Below are positions 32,687-41,302 of a stretch of 52,631 nucleotides of DNA, piece after piece. Made by a program: the position numbers and the translations under genes. The notes beneath the pieces were generated by a model. That model was not told where the DNA came from. It did no database searches and saw only the letters and a list, made by a program, of their open reading frames with translations. The stretch lies in the NCBI GenBank assembly GCA_963825765.1, contig CAWGUU010000016.1:1-52631 (forward strand). The letters run 5' to 3'. The stretch is from CAWGUU01 sp963825765. GTDB lineage: Bacteria; Actinomycetota; Acidimicrobiia; Acidimicrobiales; AC-14. Within the stretch, counting starts at the first letter, position 1. Each line of letters begins with the position of its first letter.

Positions 32687-33493
32687 GTGCCCACGACGTC
32701 GAAGAAGCAGAGGCAGCAGCAGCGCCGCAAGAGCTCGGCCAAGGCCCGTCAGGCCGCGGCGCGGGCGGCGAAGCGCTCCAGCCAGCGCAAGTGGGTGGTG
32801 ATCGCCACCTTCCTGATCCTGATCCTCGTGCTGGGACTGGCCCAGGTGATCGACGTGGGCGGCGACACCAGGGACGCGCCGGTGGCGCTGGTCGCACCGG
32901 CGCAGGGTGCGACGATCCGCGGCGACACGCCGTGCCCGGATCCGGCCGGGGGTTCGCCTCGCACCACGACATTCGAGAAGCCACCACCGATGTGCATCGA
33001 CCCCACCAAGACCTACGCCGCCGCCATCGAGACGTCGAAGGGCCTGGTCACGGTCGACCTGGATGCCAAGAACGCACCCGCGACGGTGAACAACTTCGTG
33101 GTCCTCTCCAGGTACCACTTCTACGACGGTTTGCCGTTCCACAGGATCGCCGCCGGGCAGTTCATCCAGGGCGGTTCCCCCACCGCCACCGGATCCGGGG
33201 GACCCGGCTACAGGTTCGAGGACGAGCTGCCGGTCACGCCCTACAGGATCGGCACGATGGCCATGGCCAATGCCGGGCCCGACACCAACGGCAGCCAGTT
33301 CTTCTTCGTCATCGGCGAGAAGGGCGTCGAGGTGCTGGCGCCCAGCTACTCGATCCTGGGCCAGGTCAGCCGGGGGATGAACGTCCTGGAGTCCATCGAG
33401 AAGAAGGGCAGCGTCGAGACCGGCATCGATCCCGACGGCGGCAAACCCACCGAGATGATCACCATCGAGTCAGTGACGATCAAGGAGACGTGA
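32687..33493 (+). CDS. Membrane-anchored cyclophilin-type peptidyl-prolyl isomerase
   Basis: A 268-residue protein: very basic N-terminus rich in Lys, Arg and Gln, a transmembrane helix (about residues 37-55), then an extracytoplasmic cyclophilin domain. Family motifs are VNNFVVLSRYHFYDGLPFHRI, QFIQGGSP, and MAMANAGPDTNGSQFFF; the catalytic Arg is in PFHR. It should help fold exported proteins. GTG start. Its stop overlaps the start of a second, soluble cyclophilin by 4 bases, so the two are translationally coupled. Confidence 0.9.
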   Translation: MPTTSKKQRQQQRRKSSAKARQAAARAAKRSSQRKWVVIATFLILILVLGLAQVIDVGGDTRDAPVALVAPAQGATIRGDTPCPDPAGGSPRTTTFEKPPPMCIDPTKTYAAAIETSKGLVTVDLDAKNAPATVNNFVVLSRYHFYDGLPFHRIAAGQFIQGGSPTATGSGGPGYRFEDELPVTPYRIGTMAMANAGPDTNGSQFFFVIGEKGVEVLAPSYSILGQVSRGMNVLESIEKKGSVETGIDPDGGKPTEMITIESVTIKET

Positions 33494-34056
33494 CAGCGGT
33501 GCCTCCCACAGAATGCCCGGCAGCGGACGGGTCGAGCCCCCAACGGCGCAGCTTCGACGGTGCGCCTCCCATGTGCATCGACCCCGAGAAGCGGTACACC
33601 GCCACCATCGAGACCAACAAGGGCACGATGACCATCGCCCTCGACCCCCTCGCCGCGCCGAAGACGGTCAACAACTTCGTCGTCCTGGCCCGCTACCACT
33701 ACTACGACGGCATCCGCTTCCACCGCGTCATCCCCAACTTCATGCTCCAGGGCGGCGACCCGGAGGGCACAGGCCGCGGCGGACCGGGCTACACCTTCGG
33801 CGACGAGCTGCCGGCGCCCGGTCGCTACGAGATGGGCTCGCTGGCCATGGCCAATGCCGGTCCCAACACGAACGGCAGCCAGTTCTTCATCGTCAGCGGC
33901 CCTGACGGGATGCGGCTCCCGCCCAAGTACTCCCTGTTCGGCAAGGTGGTGAGCGGCATGGACGTCGTCAAGGCCATCAACGACATCGGCTCGCCGACCG
34001 GCAGACCGCTGGAGCGGGTGACCATCGACTCGGTGGTCATCACTGAGTCCGACTAG
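33490..34056 (+). CDS. Soluble cyclophilin-type peptidyl-prolyl isomerase
   Basis: A 188-residue cyclophilin without a membrane anchor. The segment SFDGAPPMCIDPEKRYTATIETNKG parallels the same region of the upstream paralogue, and the core motifs YDGIRFHRVIP, FMLQGGDPEGTGRGGPGY and MANAGPNTNGSQFFI are intact. The GTG start lies inside the preceding stop (GTGA). It appears to be a duplicate of the upstream gene that lost, or never had, the anchor, so the pair would serve the cytoplasm and the cell envelope. Confidence 0.9.
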   Translation: MTAVPPTECPAADGSSPQRRSFDGAPPMCIDPEKRYTATIETNKGTMTIALDPLAAPKTVNNFVVLARYHYYDGIRFHRVIPNFMLQGGDPEGTGRGGPGYTFGDELPAPGRYEMGSLAMANAGPNTNGSQFFIVSGPDGMRLPPKYSLFGKVVSGMDVVKAINDIGSPTGRPLERVTIDSVVITESD

Positions 34057-34063
34057 CGGCCGT

Positions 34064-34723
34064 TCAGGGCAGGACGTCGAGGGCGGCCTCTTGACCGTTG
34101 ACGAACACCTCGACGGTGCCCGCGCCCTCCACCGTCCACGTACCGTCGGGTGACCGGATCACCGCCGTCTGCTCCTCGACGGCGACGACGGGAAGACCCG
34201 CGGGGGCCAGGTGGATGGTGCGGCGGGCCTTCTCGGGCGTGGTGTCGTGGTGGGGGATGACGGCGACCCTGACCAGGAGGCCGAGGCCGACGGTGAAGGC
34301 GCCGCCCCGGATGTCGACCATGGGGTCGCACAGCACCATGGCCCCGGCCGAGGAGGCCGCCAGCACCGCGCCGTCGTTCCAGGCCAAGACAAGCGCGTCC
34401 CATACGAGCGAGTCCTTCAGCACCGATCGCAGGTGCATGGGCGAGCCGCCCGACAGGTAGATGAACCTGGCCTCCCGCACCGCAGCGGCGCTGGCCTCGT
34501 CGATGGCGTCGGGCCGCCGCAGCACCATGAGGCCCCGCACCTTGGCGCCCAGGCCGGCGAAGTAGCGCTCGGCCGTCTCCACCGCCCGCTCGGGGTGCTC
34601 GTAGGCCGCCGCCGTGGGCAGGACCAGCACTTCCTCCCCGCCGCTGGCCTCGAGCAGGCCGCGGTCGAAGGAGCACCCCTCCTGCCACTCCCCCCCTCCA
34701 ACCAAAGCCAGCAGTCCGCTCAT
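34064..34723 (-). CDS. Cyanophycinase-like S51 family peptidase
   Basis: A 219-residue protein of peptidase family S51 (dipeptidase E/cyanophycinase type). The start MSGLLALVGGGEW and VLVLPTAAAYE match the family, the nucleophilic Ser lies in ASSAGAM (nucleophile elbow), and IYLSGGSPMHLRS precedes it. The catalytic His is probably in VIPHHDT. The domain is short compared with cyanophycinase, so the substrate may be an Asp- or isoAsp-peptide. The ATG is chosen because the frame further upstream is Arg/Pro-rich and runs against the next gene. It converges on the cyclophilin gene with 7 bases between them. Confidence 0.85.
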   Translation of the reverse strand: MSGLLALVGGGEWQEGCSFDRGLLEASGGEEVLVLPTAAAYEHPERAVETAERYFAGLGAKVRGLMVLRRPDAIDEASAAAVREARFIYLSGGSPMHLRSVLKDSLVWDALVLAWNDGAVLAASSAGAMVLCDPMVDIRGGAFTVGLGLLVRVAVIPHHDTTPEKARRTIHLAPAGLPVVAVEEQTAVIRSPDGTWTVEGAGTVEVFVNGQEAALDVLP

Positions 34724-34755
34724 TGCGGGCAAAGCTAACCGAGGGATCGGACCCC

Positions 34756-35397
34756 TCAGGCCGGACGCCTGCCGCGGCGAGTCACGACATGGAGGAGGAT
34801 CCCCGCGGCGATGACCACGGGCCCCACGACCACGTACATCCATGGGTTGAACGACATCACGCCGAGGAGGACGACGAACGAGCCACCCAGGACGAGCGTC
34901 ACGAAGACCGTGCCCGCGAGCGTTCGCGGCGTCGTCGAGGCGCGGGGCCAGCGGCGGGCGTGTTGGACGGCTGCCAGGGCGAGCAACACGCCCATGCCGA
35001 GGAACCAGGGCTCGAGGACGAAGAGGTTCCAGCGATCGAAGGTGGTCACCGATCCGTCCACCACGCCGGTGAGGCGAAGCACGGTGTCGGCCGAGAATGC
35101 GACCCAGTGAAGGACGGCGAAGGCGGCGCCGAGCCAGGCGATCCCGAGCAGGAGCCACCCGGGCAGCCTGCGACCCCACGGTCGCACCAGGGCGAGGGAG
35201 AGCGCGGCGGCACCGAGGATCACGACACTGGCTGCCCAGTTGGCCTGTCGCCACGCGGGCTCCGTCAGCGCTTCGGGCAGCTCACCCAGGGGCGCGGGGC
35301 TGCCGACGAGCGCCCAGTACACGTGAATCGGGACATAAGCCAGAGCCCAGGCGCATCCGGCGTAGCCCGCCCACGAGCCGGCTCGCAGTCGAGCCAC
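34756..35397 (-). CDS. DUF3995-like membrane protein
   Basis: A 213-residue integral membrane protein with five predicted helices. The N-terminal AGYAGCAWALAYVPIHVYWALVG resembles DUF3995 family proteins, which begin with a helix ending in a conserved HxxW. No catalytic motif is evident. GTG start. It lies upstream of the S51 peptidase gene on the same strand, 32 bases away, and might share its transcript. Function unknown. Confidence 0.7.
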   Translation of the reverse strand: MARLRAGSWAGYAGCAWALAYVPIHVYWALVGSPAPLGELPEALTEPAWRQANWAASVVILGAAALSLALVRPWGRRLPGWLLLGIAWLGAAFAVLHWVAFSADTVLRLTGVVDGSVTTFDRWNLFVLEPWFLGMGVLLALAAVQHARRWPRASTTPRTLAGTVFVTLVLGGSFVVLLGVMSFNPWMYVVVGPVVIAAGILLHVVTRRGRRPA

Positions 35398-35423
35398 GGT
35401 GCTTCTGTCCGCCGAGCCGATGG

Positions 35424-35480
35424 CACGACACTAGGCACTCCGGGACGACACAGGCACTCCAGGACGACACAGGCACGTCG
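35424..35480. repeat. Imperfect 19-20 bp tandem repeat, three copies
   Basis: Three imperfect copies of ACGACACAGGCACTCCAGG lie upstream of the DUF3995-like gene, between it and accE. They may simply be slipped-strand duplication, but they fall where the promoter of that gene should be. Confidence 0.7.
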
Positions 35481-35491
35481 GCGGGCCGGAG

Positions 35492-35671
35492 TCAGTCTGC
35501 GGGGGCTCTGTGTCCCCAGCCGCCGCCCACTTCGAGCTCCGACCACTTCCAGCGGGACGGCTCGGGCTCGGCCGGTGCGGCTACCGGCTGGACCGTGTCG
35601 GTCAGCGCCAGGGCCACCGCCAGGGCGATGACCTCGGGCGGGACCGGCGGCTCAGAGGGGGACGTTGCCAT
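35492..35671 (-). CDS. Acyl-CoA carboxylase epsilon-like small subunit
   Basis: A 59-residue protein that overlaps the accD 3' end by 20 bases. It has an acidic/Pro start, a helix with the pattern PPEVIALAVALAL and a Trp-rich end (SRWKWSELEVGGGWG). This is the size, position and layout of actinobacterial AccE epsilon subunits, which stabilise the carboxylase; those usually end in a WRFSGRWW-like motif, and the WKWS here is only similar. Assignment rests largely on position. Confidence 0.65.
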   Translation of the reverse strand: MATSPSEPPVPPEVIALAVALALTDTVQPVAAPAEPEPSRWKWSELEVGGGWGHRAPAD

Positions 35672-37283
35672 GCTTACGCCGCGGCCGCTCGTCGCGCTTG
35701 GTGCGCAGCATGGCCAGTCCCCGTGCCAGGGCGGCGCGGGTGTCGCCCGGCTCGATGACGTCGTCGACGTACCCACGCTCCGCGGCCCGGTAGGGGTTGG
35801 CCACGTCGGTGGCGTACTCGTGGGCCAGCTTGGTGCGCAGGGCGTGCCGCTGGTCGCCGTCCTCGGCCTCCAGCTCCCGGTGGTGGAGGATCTCCACCGC
35901 GCCCATCGGGCCCATCACCGCCAGCTCGGCCGACGGCCAGGCGAAGGCCAGGTCGGCACCGATCGACTTGGAGTTCATGACGACGTAGGCGCCGCCGTAG
36001 GCCTTCCTGGTGATGACCTGGATGCGGGGGACGGTGGCCTCGCAGAAGGCGTAGAGCAGCTTGGAGCCGTGGCGGATGATGCCGCCGAGCTCCTGGTCGG
36101 TGCCGGGCAGGAACCCGGGGGCGTCCACGAAGGCGATGAGCGGGAGGTTGAAGGCGTCGCACGTCCGCACGAAGCGGGCCGCCTTCTCCGACGCCTCGAT
36201 GTCGAGCACGCCGGCCAGCACCTGGGGTTGGTTGCCGACGATGCCCACCGGGTGGCCGTCGATCCGGGCCAGGAAGCAGACGATGTTGCGGGCCCACAGC
36301 GGCGAGTACTCGACCAGGTCGCCGTGGTCCACGACGGCACCGATGACCGCCTTCATGTCGTAGGGCTGGCCGGAGTTTCCGGGGAGGATGCCGTCCAGCT
36401 CAGGCGTGCGCCGGTCGGCCGGGTCGGAGGAGTCCGCCCTGGGCGCCTGCCCGGCGCTGCTCGACGGCAGGTGGGCCAGCAGCCGGCGGACGTCGTCGAG
36501 GCAGGCCCTGTCGTCGGGGGCGGTGAAATGGGCGACTCCAGACCGGGTGGCGTGGGTGATGGCCCCGCCCAGCTCCTGCAGGGTGACGTCCTCGCCTGTC
36601 ACCGTTCTCACGACATCGGGCCCGGTGATGAACATGTAGGAGGAGTCCTCGACCATGAACACGAAGTCGGTCAGCGCCGGGCTGTAGACGGCCCCGCCGG
36701 CGCACGGGCCCATGATCACGCTGATCTGGGGGATGCGGCCCGAGAACTTGGCGTTGCGGTGGAAGATCCCACCGTAGGAGACGAGCGAGACGACGCCCTC
36801 CTGGATGCGGGCCCCGGCACCGTCGTTCAGCCCGACGAGGGGAGCGCCCACGCGGGCGGCGAGGTCCATCACGGCGTGGACCTTCTCGGCGTTGGCCTCG
36901 CCCAGAGAGCCGCCGAAGACCGTGAAGTCCTGCGAGAACAGGAAGACCTGGCGGCCGTCGACGGTGCCCCAGCCGGTGACGACACCGTCGGTATAGGGCC
37001 GGTCGTGCTCGAGGCCCATGCCCGTCGCCTGATGGCGGACGAACAACCCCAGCTCGTTGAAGCTGCCGTCGTCGAGGAGGTAGTCGATCCGCTCGCGGGC
37101 GGTCATCTTGTTGCGGGCGTGCTGGCGCGCCACCGCCTTCTCGGAGCCGGCGTGCATGGCCTCGTCCCGCCGTTTGGCCAGGTCTGCGGCGCCGCCGTTT
37201 TCCACCGATTCAGCAAGCACCTGAAGTTGCAGCTCGAGTCGGTGATGACGGTCGTCAGGTCGGTCGGGCATCGGCTGGTCCAT
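35652..37283 (-). CDS. accD: Acyl-CoA carboxylase carboxyltransferase (beta) subunit
   Basis: A 543-residue carboxyltransferase of the propionyl-/acetyl-CoA carboxylase family, which moves the carboxyl group from biotin to acyl-CoA. Landmarks: ARERIDYLLDDGSFNELG near the start, NDGAGARIQEGV, the first crotonase half (GPCAGGAVYSPALTDFVFMVEDSSYMFITGPD), then DAPGFLPGTDQELGGIIRHG and RKAYGGAYVVMNSKSIGADL in the second half. Pairs with a biotin-carrying alpha subunit not in this window. The second ATG is chosen, since the first would overlap the exonuclease gene. Likely substrate propionyl- or longer acyl-CoA. Confidence 0.95.
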   Translation of the reverse strand: MDQPMPDRPDDRHHRLELQLQVLAESVENGGAADLAKRRDEAMHAGSEKAVARQHARNKMTARERIDYLLDDGSFNELGLFVRHQATGMGLEHDRPYTDGVVTGWGTVDGRQVFLFSQDFTVFGGSLGEANAEKVHAVMDLAARVGAPLVGLNDGAGARIQEGVVSLVSYGGIFHRNAKFSGRIPQISVIMGPCAGGAVYSPALTDFVFMVEDSSYMFITGPDVVRTVTGEDVTLQELGGAITHATRSGVAHFTAPDDRACLDDVRRLLAHLPSSSAGQAPRADSSDPADRRTPELDGILPGNSGQPYDMKAVIGAVVDHGDLVEYSPLWARNIVCFLARIDGHPVGIVGNQPQVLAGVLDIEASEKAARFVRTCDAFNLPLIAFVDAPGFLPGTDQELGGIIRHGSKLLYAFCEATVPRIQVITRKAYGGAYVVMNSKSIGADLAFAWPSAELAVMGPMGAVEILHHRELEAEDGDQRHALRTKLAHEYATDVANPYRAAERGYVDDVIEPGDTRAALARGLAMLRTKRDERPRRKHGNVPL

Positions 37284-37296
37284 GGCGGGCCTCAGG

Positions 37297-38166
37297 CTAT
37301 CGGCGGAGGGCATTCACCCGTTCGACGAGCCGTGTCGCCCGCAGCGTGACCGCCAGCTGCTCGAGCCGATCGGTGGGGCCCTTCCAGCGCAGGTCCTCCA
37401 CCGAGCCGATCACTTCGGCGTCGGCCCGGAGCGTGGCCAGGTCCTTGAACAGCAGGGCCAGCTCGCGGTTCTCGTTCAGCGCGGTGGCCAGCGAGTTGGC
37501 GCCCCGCACGTCGACGTCCCACCGCCACGGGTGCTCGGGGATGTCCTCGATGTGGGGGTAGCGGCTCAGGACGGTGGCCGCCCCCTTCTTCCCCCAGCCC
37601 TTGAGCCCGGGGAAGCCGTCGGCCGAGTCGCCCACCAGGGCCAGCCAGTCGGGGATCGACTCGGGTGGCACGCCGTACTTGGTCTTCACGCCGGACTCGT
37701 CGCTGACCACGCCCGAGCGCCGGTCGAGCTGCACGACCCGCGTGCCGGTGACGCACTGGGCCAGGTCCTTGTCAGGGGTCATGATCACCACCTGCTCGAC
37801 CTCGGGGTCGGCGGCGGCCACCTTCGCCGCCGCGGCCAGGGCGTCGTCGGCCTCCAGGTCGACCATGGGAAACACGGTGACGCCCAGGTCGCCCATGGCG
37901 TCCTCGAGCGGGCCGAACTGGGCCAGCAGCACCTCGGGCATCCCCGCGCTCGACTTGTAGCCGGGCCAAAGGTCGTTGCGGAACGACTCGATGACGTGGT
38001 CGGTGGCCACGCCGAGGTGGGTAACGCCCTCCTCCAGGAGGGTGAGCACGCTGTAGACGACCCCCCGGACGGCACGGACGGGGTCCGCCTCGGGCCGCTC
38101 GCCGGGCGGCAGTCCGAAGTAGTGGCGGAACAGCTCGTAGGTGCCGTCGAGCAGGTGGACCTTCAC
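37297..38166 (-). CDS. 5'-3' exonuclease / flap endonuclease
   Basis: A 289-residue stand-alone relative of the N-terminal nuclease of DNA polymerase I. It opens MKVHLLDGTYELFRHYFGLPP and has the metal-binding acidic clusters DLEADDALAAAA and MTPDKDLAQCV, with the helix-hairpin-helix segment LVGDSADGFPGLKGWGKKGAATVL. Such enzymes remove RNA primers and 5' flaps. It sits 15 bases after recR and 13 before accD in the dnaX operon. Confidence 0.9.
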   Translation of the reverse strand: MKVHLLDGTYELFRHYFGLPPGERPEADPVRAVRGVVYSVLTLLEEGVTHLGVATDHVIESFRNDLWPGYKSSAGMPEVLLAQFGPLEDAMGDLGVTVFPMVDLEADDALAAAAKVAAADPEVEQVVIMTPDKDLAQCVTGTRVVQLDRRSGVVSDESGVKTKYGVPPESIPDWLALVGDSADGFPGLKGWGKKGAATVLSRYPHIEDIPEHPWRWDVDVRGANSLATALNENRELALLFKDLATLRADAEVIGSVEDLRWKGPTDRLEQLAVTLRATRLVERVNALRR

Positions 38167-38181
38167 GTCAGCCGTCCCCGA

Positions 38182-38781
38182 TCACCCGTCGAGTAGGCGG
38201 CGGCCCTCGAGGGCCCGGCCGAGGGTCAGCTCGTCGGCGTACTCCAGGTCGCCGCCGACCGGGAGGCCGCTGGCGATGCGGGTGGTCTTGACGCCCAACG
38301 GTCGCAGGAGCCGGGCCAGGTACATGGCCGTGGCCTCGCCCTCGATGTTGGGGTTCGTGCAGAGGATGACCTCGACGATGCCCTCCGGCTCCAGCCGGGC
38401 CAGCAGCTCCCGCACCCTGAGCTGATCGGGGCCGACGCCCTCCAGCGGGTTGATGGCGCCCTGGAGCACGTGGTAGCGGCCCCGGAACTCCGACGTCTTC
38501 TCCACCGCCACGACGTCGCGCGGCTCCTCCACCACGCACAGGGTCGTCGAGTCGCGCCGGGCGTCGAGGCAGATGCCGCACTGGGTGCCCTCGGTGACGT
38601 TGAAGCAGCGCTGGCAGAACGAGACCCGATCCTTGGCCTCGACGATGGCGTCGGCCAGGCGGACGGCGTCCTCCTTCGGCAGCTTGAGGAGGTGGAAGGC
38701 GATGCGTTGGGCGGACTTGGGCCCGACGCCGGGAAGGCGCCCGAGCTCGTCGATCAGCTTCTGGACAGAGACCGCGTACAA
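38182..38781 (-). CDS. recR: Recombination protein RecR
   Basis: RecR loads RecA at gaps with RecF/RecO. The 199-residue protein shows the helix-hairpin-helix (LGRLPGVGPKSAQRIAFHLL), the C4 zinc finger (CQRCFNVTEGTQCGIC), the Toprim core (LCVVEEPRDVVAVEKT) and the Walker-B-like end. Start is TTG, supported by the family N-terminus MY..SVQKLIDELG. Part of the dnaX-ybaB-recR group. Confidence 0.96.
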   Translation of the reverse strand: MYAVSVQKLIDELGRLPGVGPKSAQRIAFHLLKLPKEDAVRLADAIVEAKDRVSFCQRCFNVTEGTQCGICLDARRDSTTLCVVEEPRDVVAVEKTSEFRGRYHVLQGAINPLEGVGPDQLRVRELLARLEPEGIVEVILCTNPNIEGEATAMYLARLLRPLGVKTTRIASGLPVGGDLEYADELTLGRALEGRRLLDG

Positions 38782-38800
38782 GTTGCGGCGGGCCGGGAGG

Positions 38801-39139
38801 TCACCCTCCCAGCAGCCCCCCCAGACCTCCGAGGTCGAGGGTGCCCATGGCCTGCTCCGAGGCTTCGGCGACCTTGGCCGTGGCGTCGTGGATGGCGGCC
38901 AGCACCAGGTCCTCGAGCATGCCGACGTCGTCGGGGTCGACCGCCGCCGGGTCGATGCTCACCGACAGGAACTCCATCGCCCCGTTGACGCGGACCTTCA
39001 CCACGCCGCCGCCCGAGTGGCCCTCGACCACCTGCTCCTCGGCGCTGGCGCGCGCCTCCAGCAGCTGCTCCTGCATCTTCTGGGCCTGCTTGAGCAGGGC
39101 GTTCATGTCCGGCTGCTGCGGCATGGGCTGGTTGGGCAT
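38801..39139 (-). CDS. ybaB: YbaB/EbfC nucleoid-associated protein
   Basis: A 112-residue DNA-binding protein found between dnaX and recR in most bacteria. The coiled helix LLKQAQKMQEQLLEARA is followed by the beta hairpin (GGGVVKVRVNGAMEFLSVSIDPAAVDP) and the second helix (LEDLVLAAIHDATAKV), the standard pattern, with a Gly-rich tail. It begins 3 bases after the dnaX stop, so translation is coupled. Confidence 0.95.
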   Translation of the reverse strand: MPNQPMPQQPDMNALLKQAQKMQEQLLEARASAEEQVVEGHSGGGVVKVRVNGAMEFLSVSIDPAAVDPDDVGMLEDLVLAAIHDATAKVAEASEQAMGTLDLGGLGGLLGG

Positions 39140-39142
39140 CCT

Positions 39143-40876
39143 CTACTCCTCCACGACGGTGGCGCCTTCGAAGGCCTGCATCACGTGGTCGACGGGCGAG
39201 GTTACCCCGGGCGGGGCGTCGCGCAGCTCGTCGGGGTCGATCGCCATCTCCTCCTCGGGCACGTGCTCCTCGGCCTCGGCGCCTGCACCTGCACCTGGCG
39301 GGGCCATGACCAGCTTCAAAGGGATCCGCCGGCCGAAGTGGGACGACAGGGCCGTCTCCAGCTCCCGCTGCACGTCGGTGCAGCGCTGGAGATGGATGTT
39401 GGTCGGCAGGGCGAAGCCGGCGACGCCGTCGCCGACGTCGACGAACCTGCCGTCGCGGACCCGCACCTTGGCCTTCTGGGACAACGAGCCGAACACCGAG
39501 TCGCCCCACGCCAGGGTGATCTCGTCGCGGCTCGGGAACGGGGTCGTCTCGTCGGCCGGCGTGGCTGTGGTGGGAGGGGGCGGCGGGGGAGCAGCGGGCG
39601 GCGGTCGCTCTGCTACCGGGGCGACTGGCGGTGGCGGTCGGTTGGCGGGCTGGGGGGCGACGCCGCCCAAGGCGAGGCGGGCCGACGCGGCCGGGGAGGT
39701 CGTCGGATGTGGGGGGGCGGCTGAGGGAGGAGGCGGTGACGGCGGTCCGCCCTGTGCCGCAGGGCCACTGGACCCGGCGGCGATCGCCCGTTCCAGGCGT
39801 TCGATGCGTTGGAGGAGGGCGGCGGGGGAGACATCGGACTCCGGCTGGCACAGGCGCACCAGCGACACCTCGAGGAGCACGCGGGGGTCGGGCGCGTCCC
39901 GCATGGCCACCAGGGCCTCGCCGAGCACCTCCATGGCCCTGACCGCGGCGGCCCGGCCGAGCCGGGCGATCTGGGCCTCCACCCGGGCCAGATCCTCGTC
40001 GGGGAGGCCGACGAGGCTGCGGGAGACGGTGGCCAGGAAGGCCTGGCGGAGGCGTTCGAGCAACTCGACGGCCAGGTGGCGGGGGTCGTGGCCGGCGCCC
40101 ACCCGTTCGGCGACGGCCGCCAGCGCCCGGCCGACGTCGTGCTCGCAGAGGGCCTCCATCAGCTCGTCGGTGGAGGGCCCGGTGTCGTCGATGCCACCGG
40201 CGGCGGCCACCTGGTCGAGCTTGGAGAGGGCGTCGCGGGCTGAGCCTGCGCCCCGCTTGGCGACCAGCTCGATGACCTCGTCGGGCACGTCGAGACCGGC
40301 CTCGTGGGCCACCCACCGCAGGTGGTCGGCCAGGACGTCGGTGGACAAGAGGCGGAACTCGAAGTGCTGGGTGCGGCTCTTGATGGTGGGCAGGACCTTC
40401 TGGGGCTCGGTGGTGGCCAGGACGAAGATCACGTGGCCGGGCGGCTCTTCGAGGGTCTTGAGCAGGGTGTTCGAGGCCTCGGTGGTGAGCATGTGGACCT
40501 CGTCGACGATGTAGACCTTCCACCGTCCGGGGGTGCCCAGGTTGGACCGGGAGACCAGGTCGCGCATGGCGTCGACGCCCCGGTTGGAGGCGGCGTCCAG
40601 CTCGACGACGTCGAGGGACCGGCCCTCGGCGATCTCGGTGCACGAGGCGCAGACGCCACAGGGCTCGCCGTCGAGGGTGTTGACGCAGTTCAGGGCCTTG
40701 GCCAAAATGCGGGCGCTGGAGGTCTTGCCCGTGCCCCGGGGGCCGCTGAAGAGGTAGGCGTGGGACACCCGGTTGTCCCTGACCGCGTTGCGGAGCGTGT
40801 TGCTGACGTGGTCCTGGCCTCGCACGTCGGCGAAGCGCTGGGGCCGGAACCGCCGGTAGAGCGATTGGAAGGCCAT
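39143..40876 (-). CDS. dnaX: DNA polymerase III subunits gamma/tau
   Basis: Clamp-loader ATPase of 577 residues. The N-terminus (SLYRRFRPQRFADVRGQDHV), Walker A (GPRGTGKTS, about 45-53), zinc-binding Cys in CGVCASC, DEVHML and the sensor region (ATTEPQKVLPTIKSR) are intact. After residue 365 comes a Pro/Ala-rich linker and a C-terminal domain (DEITLAWGDSVFGSL) typical of actinobacterial tau. No slippage run such as A6-7 is visible, so a separate gamma is not predicted. It heads a six-gene operon and is flanked upstream by the SRP RNA gene. Confidence 0.96.
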   Translation of the reverse strand: MAFQSLYRRFRPQRFADVRGQDHVSNTLRNAVRDNRVSHAYLFSGPRGTGKTSSARILAKALNCVNTLDGEPCGVCASCTEIAEGRSLDVVELDAASNRGVDAMRDLVSRSNLGTPGRWKVYIVDEVHMLTTEASNTLLKTLEEPPGHVIFVLATTEPQKVLPTIKSRTQHFEFRLLSTDVLADHLRWVAHEAGLDVPDEVIELVAKRGAGSARDALSKLDQVAAAGGIDDTGPSTDELMEALCEHDVGRALAAVAERVGAGHDPRHLAVELLERLRQAFLATVSRSLVGLPDEDLARVEAQIARLGRAAAVRAMEVLGEALVAMRDAPDPRVLLEVSLVRLCQPESDVSPAALLQRIERLERAIAAGSSGPAAQGGPPSPPPPSAAPPHPTTSPAASARLALGGVAPQPANRPPPPVAPVAERPPPAAPPPPPPTTATPADETTPFPSRDEITLAWGDSVFGSLSQKAKVRVRDGRFVDVGDGVAGFALPTNIHLQRCTDVQRELETALSSHFGRRIPLKLVMAPPGAGAGAEAEEHVPEEEMAIDPDELRDAPPGVTSPVDHVMQAFEGATVVEE

Positions 40877-40931
40877 CGGTCGGACGATACGCCCTGGGTG
40901 GGACTACCCGGTCCGCCAGCCCTGGCGCGAA

Positions 40932-41070
40932 AGCTCCACCGCTCTACGCAGCGGCCAGGCTGGACTGCGGCACACGGATCGACCCGCTGAGAGCTGCTGC
41001 CTTCCGGCCCTGACTCGGTTCACGGGGATACGTTGCGCAGGACCCAGCCGCTGCGTGGAACGGTGGAGCG
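40932..41070 (-). ncRNA. ffs: Signal recognition particle RNA (4.5S type)
   Basis: On the reverse strand the invariant SRP domain IV loop is present as GTCAGGGCCGGAAGGCAGCA. The sequences on either side pair as a long rod: GCTCCACCG and ACGCAGCGG on the 5' side have near-perfect partners (CGGTGGAGC and CCGCTGCGT) on the 3' side. The small bacterial SRP RNA binds Ffh to target membrane proteins. Location between dnaX and a tRNA-Ser is the usual actinobacterial arrangement. Exact ends are estimated from the stem and may be up to 15 bases shorter at each side. Confidence 0.87.
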
Positions 41071-41104
41071 CCCTCGCCAGCGACGATACCGTGGTTGGAC
41101 GCGA

Positions 41105-41189
41105 GGAGGGGTGCGGGAGCGGCCGAACCGGCACGCCTGGAGAGCGTGTAGGGGGCAACCCCTCCTGGGTTCAAATCCCAGTCCCTCCG
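41105..41189 (+). tRNA. tRNA-Ser (GGA)
   Basis: Class II tRNA with acceptor stem GGAGGGG/TCCCTCC, anticodon stem CACGC/GCGTG with loop CTGGAGA (anticodon GGA), a variable arm (TAGGGGGCAACCCCTC) and T arm CTGGG-TTCAAAT-CCCAG. Discriminator G; CCA is not encoded. Confidence 0.94.
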
Positions 41190-41302
41190 CGGGGAAGTGA
41201 CCGGCCCGGGCGTCCCCAGCACGCCCGGGTCGGTCGTCCCCCCTGCATCTAGCGTCGGCCAATGATGCGAAATTCTGAAGCCCTGATGCGACCGAACGTG
41301 CG

